From Hyaloperonospora brassicae (lineage: Eukaryota; Oomycota; Peronosporomycetes; Peronosporales; Peronosporaceae): a stretch of DNA of 64,000 nt. The DNA lies in NCBI GenBank assembly GCA_947650285.1, contig CANTFL010001445.1:682001-746000 (forward strand), in the 5' to 3' direction. Each line of letters starts with the position of its first letter. Positions within the stretch are counted from its first letter, which is position 1. Positions 19,375 to 30,908 of the stretch are shown here, one piece after another. Below the pieces are notes generated by a model. The model was not told the DNA's origin, searched no databases, and saw nothing but the letters and a program-made list of their open reading frames with translations. Position numbers and translations under genes: made by a program.

Positions 19375-19535
19375 GGAATGGGTTACTACTCCTGATTCTG
19401 CCACTGAATAGGCTCCTGATTCTGCCACTGAATCTGTACTGCTTCCGCAGTTTTTTACATCGAGACAGGAGCAGCTCTCACGCTCTCACGTCCTCGACAA
19501 CAGACGACGCAGAGTCTACTTCTGTTGGTGAGTGT

Positions 19536-19539
19536 CTCT

Positions 19540-19596
<57 letters not shown>

Positions 19597-19862
19597 AACT
19601 ACTACTACTACTACTACTACTACTACGACGACGACCACTACCACTACTACTGCTACAACAACAACAACTACTACTATTACTACTTCTACTACTACGACCA
19701 CTACCACTACTACTACTACTACAACTACAACAATAACAACAACTACTACTACTACCACTACTACTACGACGACGACCACTACCACTACTACTGCTACAAC
19801 AACAACAACTACTACTATTACTACTTCTACTACTACGACCACTACCACTACTTCTACTACTC
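19536..19862. repeat. ACT/CTA-rich microsatellite with interruptions
   Basis: About 325 bp of (ACT)n mixed with ACG, ACA and ACC triplets, including an internal ~120-bp repeat (blocks at about 19622-19710 and 19765-19850). Open in several frames only because the triplet lacks stops; the encoded poly-Tyr, poly-Thr and poly-Val runs are not supported as genes. Confidence 0.92.
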
Positions 19863-22800
19863 CCACTCGTCCCACGCGCCTCTCGGGACTCGCAAGCGGA
19901 CCCGCAGGTCCGACCTCTTTGGTGCGACCGACAGAGCGCGCGCTGAACGCCATCGACGGCCGCGGGAGCGACACCGCCGGACGCAGATCAAGAGGCGTTG
20001 GCGCCGCAGAAGGCGACGCTCCGTCTGCTCGCCACGCGCTCGTGACTCCCGACGAGGCCGACGCCAATGCGGCAGTTGGCGCACCAATCAGACACTCGGA
20101 CGGCCGCGGGGCTCTTTTCACGCTCCGCTCGCGCGTGACACTCGTCGACGGACGTCGCGGAGTCCACCCGAGTCGCTCAGCCGTAAACTGCGCTGCACGC
20201 GACTGTCGGACGAGATGCGTCTGCGTCGCGTATGCACAGTCTGTGCGCAGGAGAGCTCTGGGCACAAGGACGAGGGCCCCGCGGCGCTTGTCCTGACAGC
20301 TGAAGGCGACATGCGCAGTGCGCTGAGCAATCTGAAGGCCGCTGCTGGTGGGCGCCGCTGTATCAGCGACGAGAACGGGTGTCGCGTGGGCGATGAACCG
20401 CATCGAGCGGCTGTGAACGACCTGGTGACTTACTGTGAGCAAGCGCGACTCGGTCAGGCGACGGCACCTGCACTTGGACTGGTGGAGAGCGGCGACTGCC
20501 TGTCGCTAGATAACACGACACGATCGTCCGAGTGTGCAACGCACTATCGATGCCAGACGAAACGCTGAAGCTCGAGTCCAGTCAGCTCATTGGAGCGACG
20601 CACAAGATGGCGTCTCGACACAGTCGCAGCTCTTCTATGGCTCTCTCGCGCGACTCTGTGCTGTAGCAGTGGTCGCAACGACAACAGGCTGAGACTGAAG
20701 GAAGCAGCACTTGCAATGGCTTTGACGTGCAAAGGGAGCTAGATATCCGATAGGAGGCTTGAGTGTCTAGCAGCCAGTCGCCGAAAAGGAAGACTTGAAG
20801 TGTGTAGCCGACAGGTGCTACATGCAAAGCTGGGTCTGAGACTACCACTCAGTTCCAAGGTCCAAGTGCTGCGTAAAATACGTGGTCGGCACCTCCTGGT
20901 GTTGCTCCTCTACGTAGCTGCGCTGATTGGGCACCATGGCGCAGGTCACGATGGCCTTAACGCACCGGTCGAGCAACGTTGGGCCAACGACTCTACGGAA
21001 CTGCCGTTATGGCGTGCCATGCGCGAGCGATTGAGATTGTGTGATCTGTGCGTCCAGCTACTGCACGCTCTTTTGAGTGTGAATGTCCAGATACGCTACA
21101 TGGGCTCAGACAGGCAGCAGCTACTGTCATCGCAGGCGCCAAGCTGCAACGTTCTCATGATGGCACACCGCTGACGTGTCTACAGTGGGTCCGGTGGATG
21201 GCTTGTACGGTGTGCATCCGCCGTCTTGTTGCTTTGTTGACATGCGTTGCTGTCTGCCGTTTGAATCTATTGCCCGCGTTCTATGCAGATGAACATGCCA
21301 CTGTCATTTGCAGTTTCGCATGGAGGGGGGGTGTCGTAAAGAAGATGACGTCTTTGATGTGTCGGACGATAGGACCGAATGTCGAGATGGCTTGTTCGGC
21401 CTGGTCTTGTTCGCGACCTCTGCATCTCGTTCGAGCTTGCCTGACGCTCGGCAGTCGTCACACGAGTCCGTGTGATGTCGGACGGGCTTTGAGACGAAGA
21501 AAGACACGTCTGTTTGCAACCCCTTTTTTGCTTTCCATCCGACGACAAGCTAAGTGTGTACTGTTCCGCGCACTCACTGTCGAGCAAGTCAACCTCATCG
21601 AGCAGAGGACCTTTGTTGGTTGACACGTGTGAGAGTGGCCCGAAGTCGTCGTCTTTTTCGTGGACGGCGTGTCGCAGGGTCCGGAACATCGAAGTTGCTG
21701 AACGATCAACATGAACCGTGTCACGTTCGGTACCATTGTCGTGCCGCACCGTTGCCGTGTTTGCAACGACTTGCGAATGGGCAATACTAGCGCGTCGCTG
21801 GTCTCGTGGAGCGGTGACGCGAATTTGTACAGCAGCTTCTACGTGAGTATGTAAGAGCGAGAAGAATCAAGCAAGTAAACGGCACGTCATTGTCGCTGAG
21901 GAGGAGGAGGAGAAGAAGAAGGAGGAGCATTTTTTGCTGAGCTTGTGTAAGTCTGATGATCAGGCAAGAGTAGGCGTGTGGGGTGTAAAGTCCCATCCCA
22001 GTTCCAAAAGACGGCTGACAACTTCATGCGGAGCCGATCGCGCTCGTCTGTGATTTTCCTTCGTCGCTGCTACAATCTGATTGAGATCGACAGGTTTGCG
22101 AACCCGAGCGATGCTCAACAACTTGAAAGTCTGTTCGGAAGCAGCACCAGTTGTGAGCACGTTCAGTGTTCAGTGAGCACCTCATGCTCCGCATTGCGCT
22201 CTCACTGATCGCAAATGCGTCATGCACGCAAGCTATGGCGCACTGTGGCAAGGGAGAAGGCAAGTTGAAGTGACACAGCGTCTCCGAAATGTGACAGTCT
22301 CACACACAATGGGTCAAAGAATGCGTAGGCCTCGGCACAGCTGCGCTTCACTCGGTTGTTGCATCACGATCTCGGGAACGGGTGCCGACTTTGTGAGGCC
22401 CTTCAGGCGAGAACGGGTCGCATCGTGTTGCGACGACATGGTTTGTGCTCGCCCGTCTTGTGTTGGAGAAGGACGTTGTGGACTTGTTGCCATTGACGTT
22501 GTTGCGTGTTTTAGTGCATTGACACTTGAGTTTGTTGGCGCGAGTGTGTGGAATAGAGCGCATCGATGAAGTGGTCGCAAAGCCTCATCACTCGAAGACC
22601 ACATGCAGAATCGAAAGAGTTGACTTTGACGCGATCTTTGCAACGAATGGCGGCACGAGCTATGATATACATGACGGAACGACCGAGGCTGGCAGTGCAC
22701 GAGTCCTTCGTGCTCAGAAACAGTAGTCTTCGGCGCTACAGTTGTTGCAGTCGTGTGAAGTTCACTCAGCTACGGCTTTCTCATCAGATTCATATAAATC

Positions 22801-22930
22801 TGTGTGTTGTCGATGATGTACGACAGCCAAATAGTGTCGTCTTCATGTTTGTCGTCCTCGACGCCGTTCATCCTACTCTGTAGCTACTTCAACAGAAGCA
22901 TGCCCCAAAGTACACCCTCTAGCTTTTCAT
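19863..22930. other. no gene identified
   Basis: Several open frames of 100-300 codons exist on both strands (for example 19863-20568 on +, 21267-21749 and 21960-22160 on -), some with plausible composition, but none shows a domain I recognise. The - strand pieces could be exons or fragments of one decayed gene ending at the FYVE-like piece near 23186. Confidence 0.4.
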
Positions 22931-22970
22931 CCCAATGGCCGCCGGTCGACAGCACCTAGAGTTCTGTCTG

Positions 22971-23186
22971 CTAATTTTGTTGTATGTCCAGCGAAGCGAA
23001 ACAGCCGCTAAAGAACGAGTTCTCACGGTCAATGGCTACCTCTTCCCTCCCGTGCGTGAGCTTGAGGTCGAAGTGCATGACCGGACGGACTATGCACTTA
23101 ACGCCAGTGACGTGTTTGCGCTTTTCCTTCGTGCCAAACACTTCGGACTTCTTGCTGCATGCGTGACACGCACGAGAAGACTGCAT
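22971..23186 (-). pseudogene. possible FYVE-type zinc-finger fragment
   Basis: Frame with CHACSKKSEVFGTKEKRKH, resembling the first Cys pair and the R(R/K)HH region of FYVE fingers, and a later FFSGCF where the last Cys pair would be. Several metal ligands are missing. FYVE and START-FYVE proteins are abundant in oomycetes and bind phosphoinositides. No START domain or intact ORF is seen upstream, where the effector gene lies. Tentative. Confidence 0.28.
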
Positions 23187-23567
23187 CCCAACCGGTGATT
23201 TTATTTTCCAGAGTGCAAAGGCGTTGACATGATGAGGTTCGCTAGTCGCCCCTAAAACAACGAAAATACCACCTACTACAGCCAGAGAAGTAGAACACTT
23301 CGACAGGTGAATTTGTGCTCAGTAGTCCTTTTAATCGGTACTCCTCAGGGCGGGGAAAGATTAGTTACGTCAGATGTATCAATCGAGTAGAAGAAGATGA
23401 CTTTATGTTAGAAGCCGGTTGACTCTTCTCTACAGCATTTAGTCACTCACTCACCGTACATTTTGAACTACCAACACCTTTCTTACTAACGAACCAGCAC
23501 TGAGAGTAAACAACCTAGGGACTGAAACGATGCAACTCTGATGATGGTGGTGCGGGTGGTGCAAGTG

Positions 23568-24287
23568 CTACGTGCCGTGTCCCAACACATCACGTAGTTG
23601 GTAATCGCCGTAGCGTCGAATAACCTGTTTTCTCCAGTCCACAGGGTCCAGCCCCTGAAATTTAGCGAGGGGCACGCCAAAATTTTCAATGACGACAGTT
23701 TGAGGAGTTGCCAGTTTCGCCGTCCAGGTATCAAACTGGGCATTCTCAATCACTTTAGCCATCTCCTTCCCGATTTTGTTACCCTTTTGTCTCTCCATCT
23801 CCAACACAATCGCTGCCACGTCATCCCCGAGATGCCCACGCAGGAAATTGTAAAAGTCCTTGCCCACAACCTTCTGCTTGTGGTGCTGACCGAGTTGCTT
23901 GTACGTGGCCACGAGCGCGTCACTCTCCATGAAACGGCGAGCGACATCGACTTTGATCTCACTAAGGACATGTGGACGCGGGGCATGTTCCATCAGATTG
24001 ACGACCGATTCAGCCTCTTTCAACGTGTACACCTCCTTGAGCTTTTCCTCAAACTCCGCCATCTTGCCCGACCTGAACCAGCTCATTAACCACTCGAAGA
24101 ACCGCATCAGGAAGCGTTCTTCGTCCCCTCCTTGGACTGTTGAAAGAGCGCGGAATGTTTGCTTGGGTGGCTCGACGTCCAGTTTCGGCGACGTCTCGAC
24201 GGGTGCGTTGTTGGAGGCCCCAGTGAGGTCTGCCACGACGAAGAGCGACGCACTCACGAGGAGTCCGACGAGGTGGATAAACTTCAT
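23568..24287 (-). CDS. RXLR-EER-like secreted effector with WY-type helical domain (239 aa)
   Basis: ATG at 24287; an upstream in-frame extension to 24392 starts with TTG and lies in the 5' UTR. Residues 1 to about 24 form a signal peptide; RALS (degenerate RxLR) is at 46-49 and EER at 56-58. The remainder is alpha-helical with aromatic residues spaced as in oomycete WY/LWY modules (a FFEWLMSWF segment after EER, then an AQFDTWTAKL ... RRYGDYQLRD segment near the end). Such proteins are secreted and act inside plant cells; the target is not predictable. The frame is intact. Promoter and first ~25 codons resemble those of the broken gene at 5581-6146. Confidence 0.82.
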   Translation of the reverse strand: MKFIHLVGLLVSASLFVVADLTGASNNAPVETSPKLDVEPPKQTFRALSTVQGGDEERFLMRFFEWLMSWFRSGKMAEFEEKLKEVYTLKEAESVVNLMEHAPRPHVLSEIKVDVARRFMESDALVATYKQLGQHHKQKVVGKDFYNFLRGHLGDDVAAIVLEMERQKGNKIGKEMAKVIENAQFDTWTAKLATPQTVVIENFGVPLAKFQGLDPVDWRKQVIRRYGDYQLRDVLGHGT

Positions 24288-25160
24288 GGGCTTGCGGTGG
24301 ATATGGGGGCGAACGGATAATGTGCACTGGACTGCAAAAGGAATTGTGATCACTGCTGACAGCGCTGCGCTGCGCTGCAACTTGTTGCACAAATGATTTA
24401 TTGTATATGGAAGTTAGTATGGTACGGGTCGTGACGCTGTAACTCCGTGCTCTTGAGCAAGCAAGCTGCGCGTCGATCTGGTGGACGGAAACACGAGAGA
24501 AAAAAAATCCGGTAGAAGCTGCTCAAATTGTTCATCAACGAGTGGCAGGCGAGCTGAGTTTCTGCTGCACTTGCCATTTGTATCGCTGAGCTTCTGTGTC
24601 ATCTCCAGCTACGCATCGCACAGTCTCTCCACACGCGGCTGCGAGATACTGGGAGGCTGTCGCTCCTGATCGTTGTAGCAGTTTCCGGGCCATAAAAAGC
24701 ACTTTCACTGGTGTCCAAGACGTTCAACTGCGTCGTTCAGAGTGGCATCACTGCTTCTGGATTGCTTGATTAGTAGAGGCAGGTGGTAGAAGTGGCCAGT
24801 GGACATAAATACAGTCTCGTCCTTTACACTGTGTTTGTGCTTGTAAAATGGAAGTGGTCAACACGGGTCTGATCGACCAGATTGTCAGCCGAAAAGATCC
24901 GGGCAAAACGTGCTGGTGCAGCTTGAAGTCCAGGAGTAATGGAGGCTTCAGATTCCACAGCACTTGCGTTTTGTGTCGATAAGTATGCGGCGTCAGCATG
25001 TCCTGTCTCTGCGCTGTACGGCCTTTCCCATTATTGAAGCTGGGATCCCTTGGGCTCCCTCTACATCGACGGTAGCATCATTGTATGCCATGCAGGGATA
25101 TCTCTCTGGTCTCTCTCATTTTGAACTGCACCCACCGAGAGCTGCGCTTCCACTCATTGC
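24288..25160 (-). promoter_or_regulatory. effector promoter, near-identical to 6147-7080
   Basis: Nearly base-for-base match to the other effector's upstream region for about 740 bp, differing by single substitutions and a 1-bp indel near 24451. It includes the initiator-like TCATTTGTGCAAC (about 24384-24396, - strand), with a predicted 5' leader of about 100 nt. Confidence 0.65.
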
Positions 25161-25321
25161 ACAGCCAAACGTTTTCGAAATATCGAATTACCGGGTGCTC
25201 CACTACAGATAAGGCTCCCTTATTTAGTATAGCTGGGACCGTCCAATTTTGATTAATTTAGGGAATTATTAGCTAGCAGAGTTAGCGGAGTAGAATTGAA
25301 TCGAAAGGTGCTACATGTTTA

Positions 25322-25625
25322 TAAAGGCGCCTCGGCATATTTCTCGCACATGAGCTTGTAGCTTAAGTGGTATGGTGTGGCAGCACCAAGCGAGAGATCA
25401 CCGGGTCGACATCCGGTGATTCAAGTAAAAAGTTTAAGCCTTCGGATTCTAATGTGCCGGGGCTTACCAGCACTGTCCTGTCAGGCAGTGACGACCCCTA
25501 CTTAAAGTACGTGATCGTGCTTGTTAAGATATCACAACCTAGCAGGAGACTGCAGAGGAGTTCTCATGGATGTTTTAAAAAATGCAGGATTATGTTAGAA
25601 AATTATCCAGAGTTCGTTACTTAAG
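25322..25625 (+). mobile_element. tRNA-derived SINE candidate
   Basis: The head carries a polymerase III box A match TAGCTTAAGTGG (25359-25370) and a box B-like GGGTCGACATCC (25403-25414), with a T-arm-like stem ACCGG/CCGGT around it. A second, diverged copy lies at 36540-36800 in the same orientation, sharing GCGCCTCGGCAT, GTGGCAGCACCA and downstream blocks. tRNA-derived SINEs are known from Phytophthora infestans. Ends are not sharply defined. Confidence 0.5.
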
Positions 25626-26058
25626 GAATATTTTTCCTCAGGAAAAAAAAATTACCCTTACCAATAAACTCTTTCTATTTTTTTGTAGTGGTCTCTCGGC
25701 AGTTGTTTAATTATTGTCCGTCAAAAATTTCTCTGGCTTAAATAACAAAAATTAAGGATTTTTTATTATTGTACTGGGTCCGAAATAGGTATCGATTTTT
25801 TTTAGAAAGGGAGATTAATAAATAAGTATAAAATAAATTACGGAGATTCGACTGTAATTACAATGCCAGCATAAATACTTTGAAATTTAAGCGATTGGAG
25901 CAGCAACAGACAGAGACTAGGACTTCCTTGCAGCCAGTACTTCGAATCCCATACCGTTGATGGGAAGTTCCTACTTTAGTGGGTCCAAGGGCAAACGGGG
26001 GGGGGGTCTTACTGTGCTGCGATGCTATGCGAGGCAACGCAGCGTGCAACCTGAACGG
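25626..26058. other. AT-rich intergenic sequence
   Basis: No gene seen. The last ~90 bp (25972-26058, with GGGCAAACGGGG) resemble 26697-26775 on the other side of the LTR. Confidence 0.5.
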
Positions 26059-26500
26059 TGTAACGGGGTAGCCCGTTACATGACATTGTCATTAAGGATA
26101 AATCACAATAAAGAATATTATGTTGTATATTCTTACAACAATATCACAAAGGATGATGATATTGTTAAAGATGACCGAAGGGTCTTCTCATTGGTTGATA
26201 TCGTGATGATATCAACCCACCAATCGATTCTAGATGCGCTCAATGGGTGGCGAGTAGACGTCATCATACGTTTAGTTAAATTAATATAATTAAGTCAGGA
26301 CGAACACTGACACAAGAGGGATAGCATTCAATTGTATTAAATAACCTTTTTGCTTTTACCACTACTAGATCCTTTTCTTCAGTCGTTTACTAACTATTTG
26401 CAAGTGTTTACACCTAGCTGGGCACTGACCTTCACTGTTGTCAGTGAACGGTAAACACCGCATTGGTAGCCCAGTACGTAGTCGTCGGTGCCCCGTTACA
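26059..26500 (+). repeat. F1-related LTR, 442 bp variant
   Basis: TGTAACGGGG start and CCCCGTTACA end, with F1-like blocks (the GATATC...GATATCAAC hairpin, CTCAATGGGTGGCGAGTAGACGTC) but a different, longer 3' part. No internal element follows in the same orientation. Confidence 0.88.
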
Positions 26501-27854
26501 ATGGGAAGTGATGAACACCAAGTCACTTGACATGGTCCAGTGTAAGTTCCGTTTGGGTTTATGCATAACGTAGTGTTGACAAAGTAATTAGTTAACACTG
26601 AATATATTTCACGTTAAATTTAATCTTCCGTTGCATAGGTGGAACTTTAACACCGCATTTTAACAATACGACCTCTACCTTGGAAGTGAGGTATTCTTAG
26701 TGTGGTTTAAGGGCAAATGGGAGGAGCTCTATTCTCCGTTGCGCTTGCTTCGGGAGGCAATGCAGCATGTGACCCGACAGGAGAGCAGCGCGGCGTTAAA
26801 GCGTGGCGGGGGCTCTCCGGCGCAGCTCGACCTCCCTCACCACGTCGCAAGCTAGTATGTACCCTTCTTATCCGCTTCCCTGATGCCGCTTTGTTCCCCA
26901 GGCGCGAATTCTGGTCCCACGAAGTGAACTTTATACGAAATAGAAGCTGAAAGTCGCGATCAAGTCTTATATGTCAATGTCAGGAATAAGTTAAGATGGC
27001 TCGTCTGACATAGCTGTAGTAGCGCACAGCGTCATTTTTTGAACGCCATGAATACCCTGCGCGACCCGAGCTTTATTGTTGGTACTCGTGACCTTCGCGT
27101 GCAAGTGTTCTCTAGAAATCCCGGTTTTTGAGCCAGAAGAACGGATCAATTACTGGTAAGAACGACGTTTTCACGGGTAATTAATTGGGTAATTCCATAA
27201 TGACAACTCTATAACCCATTGCTAAAGATTGCATCAGACAGTCTAAGTAATCATCTTCATCACCATTATCTACCGTGACACGACCTTTACCTACCGTTAC
27301 CCTCACATGCTGGTTCAGTGCTCCAGGCGTCACGAAAGACACTCCTAGAAGGCCACGTATGAATGACTGTTGACCAAATCTGTGCTTAGATCTGTGTGTG
27401 CACTCTTACCCGGATAGCTAGGCTGCGCTGTCTGCGCTTCGCGCCTTGATTGCGTCGGATACAGAGGATAAATGGCTACGAGGCCTGATCCACTTAAGGA
27501 GTCCTAGTGTGTCATCCGACACAATCTTTGGCCGTTTTTGTGAAGGTCTACTTGCTCTACCCTTCAGGCCAATCCCAGTGCACAGTCGGCATAGACGTGC
27601 GTAGGATCACCACAAGACGACGAAGTATCTTCTCATACTGCTGATTTATCTATAGTGAACGACCAACACTGGGTCTCAATAGAGTACCTACGTTCTAGAC
27701 GTAGCTTTTTCCATTAGGATGGGTGTCGACCGCAGCGAACAAGTTGCCGCGAGGATGGGGAGCAATTTGTTAGAGCAGGAATAAACCTAAGCACGGGGAT
27801 GTCGATCTGTGTCGGCGTCCTGTAGCGCGGGACATCGAAGGGTTGCACCCCGTT
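26501..27854. other. spacer between two inverted LTRs; no gene recognised
   Basis: 1354 bp with short frames only (for example 26717-26950 on +). No gag, pol, primer-binding site or polypurine tract seen, so it is not the interior of an LTR element. Confidence 0.5.
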
Positions 27855-28296
27855 TGTAACGGGGCACCGACGACTACGTACTGGGCTACCAATGCGGTGT
27901 TTACCGTTCACTGACAACAGTGAAGGTCAGTGCCCAGCTAGGTGTAAACACTTGCAAATAGTTAGTAAACGACTGAAGAAAAGGATCTAGTAGTGGTAAA
28001 AGCAAAAAGGTTATTTAATACAATTGAATGCTATCCCTCTTGTGTCAGTGTTCGTCCTGACTTAATTATATTAATTTAACTAAACGTATGATGACGTCTA
28101 CTCGCCACCCATTGAGCGCATCTAGAATCGATTTGTGGGTTGATATCATCACGATATCAACCAATGAGAAGACCCTTCGGTCATCTTTAACAATATCATC
28201 ATCCTTTGTGATATTGTTGTAAGAATATACAACATAGTATTCTCTATTGTGATTTATCCTTAATGACAATGTCATGTTACGAGCTACCTCGTTACA
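27855..28296 (-). repeat. F1-related LTR, 442 bp variant, inverted copy
   Basis: Reverse-complement partner of 26059-26500, same length, few differences; the outer end is CTCGTTACA instead of CCCGTTACA. Confidence 0.88.
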
Positions 28297-29184
28297 CCTA
28301 TCCCATGTGTCAACCTGTCCCATGGCGTCCTCTAAATTCGTCTTATGTGTCAACCTGTCACACAACTGACTAATCAGATGAGGTCGGACTTACCTGTAGC
28401 AGGTATAGCACTTGAACTGCAGGAATTTTCAACCTGTTCGAGAGAGAAAACTCTGATACGTTTTATTGACTGTACAGAAGTATGATAAAAGTTATCACTT
28501 CTCCAGGTTAATAGGGGTTCGATCATCAACTTCAAGACCTGCTACGATAGGTTCGACTAGACCTGTTACGATAGGTTCGACTAGACCTGATAGGTTGTAA
28601 AATTCAGACATTTTAACATAGTGGACGTAGAAAGAGGGACTTTACGTACAACTAGCACGATGTCAAGTAAGACGGGACGGGGAGAAACGGTCGACATGTG
28701 GTACCAGCATGTGAAGACGTGCGGACTGGACGCACATTATCTGCAACTTAAGCTGGTCAAATTGCAGTGCAAGAGAATCACGTACAGTCTTCCCTACGAT
28801 TATTTATGGGTAGACGGACGACAATCACCATAACTTAGCAGAGGGTTCTGACTTATTGATTTTTGTGTATCTTACATAAGGATAATCAATCAATTGAGTC
28901 ACTAAAAAGCGGACCTGGTCACCCAAACTAATCCCCCACTTTCCTTTAATACAAGCCTACATCCATCCATCTTTGAGGCTTTCACTGCTGGAACAGAACA
29001 AAAGTCTCGGGCTTCTGGCTAGTTTTCTACCTTCCCAACGGTATGAGACGCACTCATAGCTTCTTTAGTTTAAGCTAACAATAATTACATAGGGAAAGCC
29101 ATATATATATATATATTAACCCTGTATTGCCTGTTGTTTTGATATCTGAGCAATATAAATATCGCAGATCCGTCTTACCAATGG
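28297..29184. other. no recognised gene
   Basis: Contains short direct repeats: ATGTGTCAACCTGTC near 28306 and 28343, and GACCTG(C/T)TACGATAGGTTCGACTA near 28538 and 28561. There is an unassigned 70-codon frame (28621-28833, +) and a short (AT)n run near 29107. Confidence 0.45.
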
Positions 29185-30908
29185 ACAACGTCTGCAAATA
29201 TACAAACAAAAAGAAGAGAATCTAGATTTATCTCAAACGGCACTGGCGAAATGGTCTACGGTGGAGTTCGGCCTTGTCAAAACGCTGGTACAGGCATCAA
29301 TAAGCAAGATCAATCGAAAGAGGTCTAATCTTGAGAATACGGATCCAAGCATCCTAAATTCAGAGCGACAGTGACTTGTTCAAGATCCAATACTGGAAGA
29401 AGCTGTGTCTCTCTGGGTCCTGCAATGTCAAAACAGCGGAGTGAATATCACCGGGGATATCATTTATGCGCAGGCTCATTGGCTTGCTCTATTGCTTGGT
29501 ACCCCTGACGACGACATCACTTTCTCTCAAGGATGGCTTCATAAATTCCAGCAACGTCACATGCTTCGGGATATCAATCTTTACGGTGAAAGCGGCTCGG
29601 TGGACGTGGAGACTTTTAGTGAAAGCTCTGTCTGATGTAAAGAAAGTCATCTCATAGTACGCTCTGTGTGATGTTTACAACGTGGGTGAAACTGGTAAAT
29701 TTTGTTTGTTATATTTCTAATTGAAAACGATTCTAAATAATTAATTTGCAGGAATTAAACCATAGCATGACACCTGAAAGGACTTTTGCACAGCAATAAA
29801 TTTGAAGGACACAAAAAGACAAGGTGAGTATTTTGCAGGATGTTGTTGCCATATTGTAATACAAGGGTATGCACTGACATCCTATGCGGTCGCGATTTCA
29901 ATTGCGCTCACTGCAAATGATGATGGTTCGGACAAGATGCAGCCTTACTTTATTTGGCAAAGTCAAGAACCCACGCTAACCTGGCAAAACATGTCGAGCA
30001 CATGGGTTTCTATGTCGCAACAACACAAAGGCTTAGATGACGGGCGTGTTCGTTCAGGAATGGCTTGGAAAGCTAGACAAAACAATGGAGGTGCGTAGCC
30101 ATTTGAAATATGAAAACTGTTGATGATACTATTGAATTGTTTAAGATCAAAAGTAGAAATATCCTTCTATTGATTGAAAACGCTCCGTCTCATATGACGA
30201 ATAACTTACGTTAACTAACGTCAAAGTCCAGCTGCTCCCACCACGTACGACCTCCGTGATTCAGCCGATGGATGCTAGTGTCATCGCAGCATAGAAACGG
30301 CGGTATCGCCGTTACCTTCTGCAGAATGCTATCGACTGTGCCGGGCGTAAAGAGGGTTTTAACATCTACAAAGTCGACCACATTACTGCCATGCGCTGGT
30401 CGTAGGCTTCCTGGACCGAGATTCCAAGCACAACCATTGCCAAATGCTTCAGCCACACGGTTTTTTTTTCTAATGAAGCGGTCAATTCAAGTGCAGTAGA
30501 GGTGAAAAAGAGTATAGATGGCGCTACATGGGTCGAGATGGAAGAAAGTGAACTGGAGCAATAGCTGATGACACAGCTCAAGCAGCTGCGAGTCCGAGAT
30601 CCGATGAAGATTTCGGAGCCTCTCGATCCCATCGAAGAGGATGAGGCTGCTCAGCCTAAGCTAACCTACAACGAGATTTGAATAGAGGTTTTAGAGGCAG
30701 ATGATGAGGAGTAAAACAGTAAAGATGCGGCACCGGTCGCAGAAACATTTACCAGAACCGAGAAGATCAACCTACTTCGTGATGCCTGCTCCCTGCACGA
30801 CGTATCCCAGGAAAGTCACCAAGGTGCTTATAAATTCCTTCGCAACCTTCAGCTTGATCACCGCAACCCTCCTGCCATTCAAATCACCCTCGACATGTGG
30901 CGCAAGTA
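29185..30908 (+). pseudogene. pogo/Tigger-type (Tc1/mariner superfamily) transposase, decayed
   Basis: Pieces in order: a CENP-B/Tc5-type HTH (LEEAVSLWVLQCQNSG at 29393 onwards, TFSQGWLHKFQQRH), a YNVGETG match to the DETG start of the DDE domain (about 29672-29694), a DGSDKMQPYFIWQSQEP segment (29921 onwards), and NAPSHMTNN with a PRTTSVIQPMDASV block (30176-30280) matching the second and third catalytic regions. The tail ends near 30908. Frames change and stops occur. A GT...AG segment at 29695-29751 looks like a 57-bp intron. Confidence 0.75.

Noticed and set aside
19516..20568. Long open frames on both strands encoding poly-Tyr, poly-Thr and poly-Val tracts
   Set aside because: They run through the ACT/CTA microsatellite, which lacks stops in several frames at once; no domain outside the tract is recognised.
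24288..24392. 35-residue N-terminal extension of the intact effector (the same extension exists at 6147-6251)
   Set aside because: It begins with TTG, lies at an initiator-like motif, and the internal ATG gives a proper signal peptide.
25352..25424. Functional tRNA gene
   Set aside because: Box A and B are present but acceptor-stem pairing and a normal anticodon arm are not convincing, and a diverged copy exists; a SINE head fits better.
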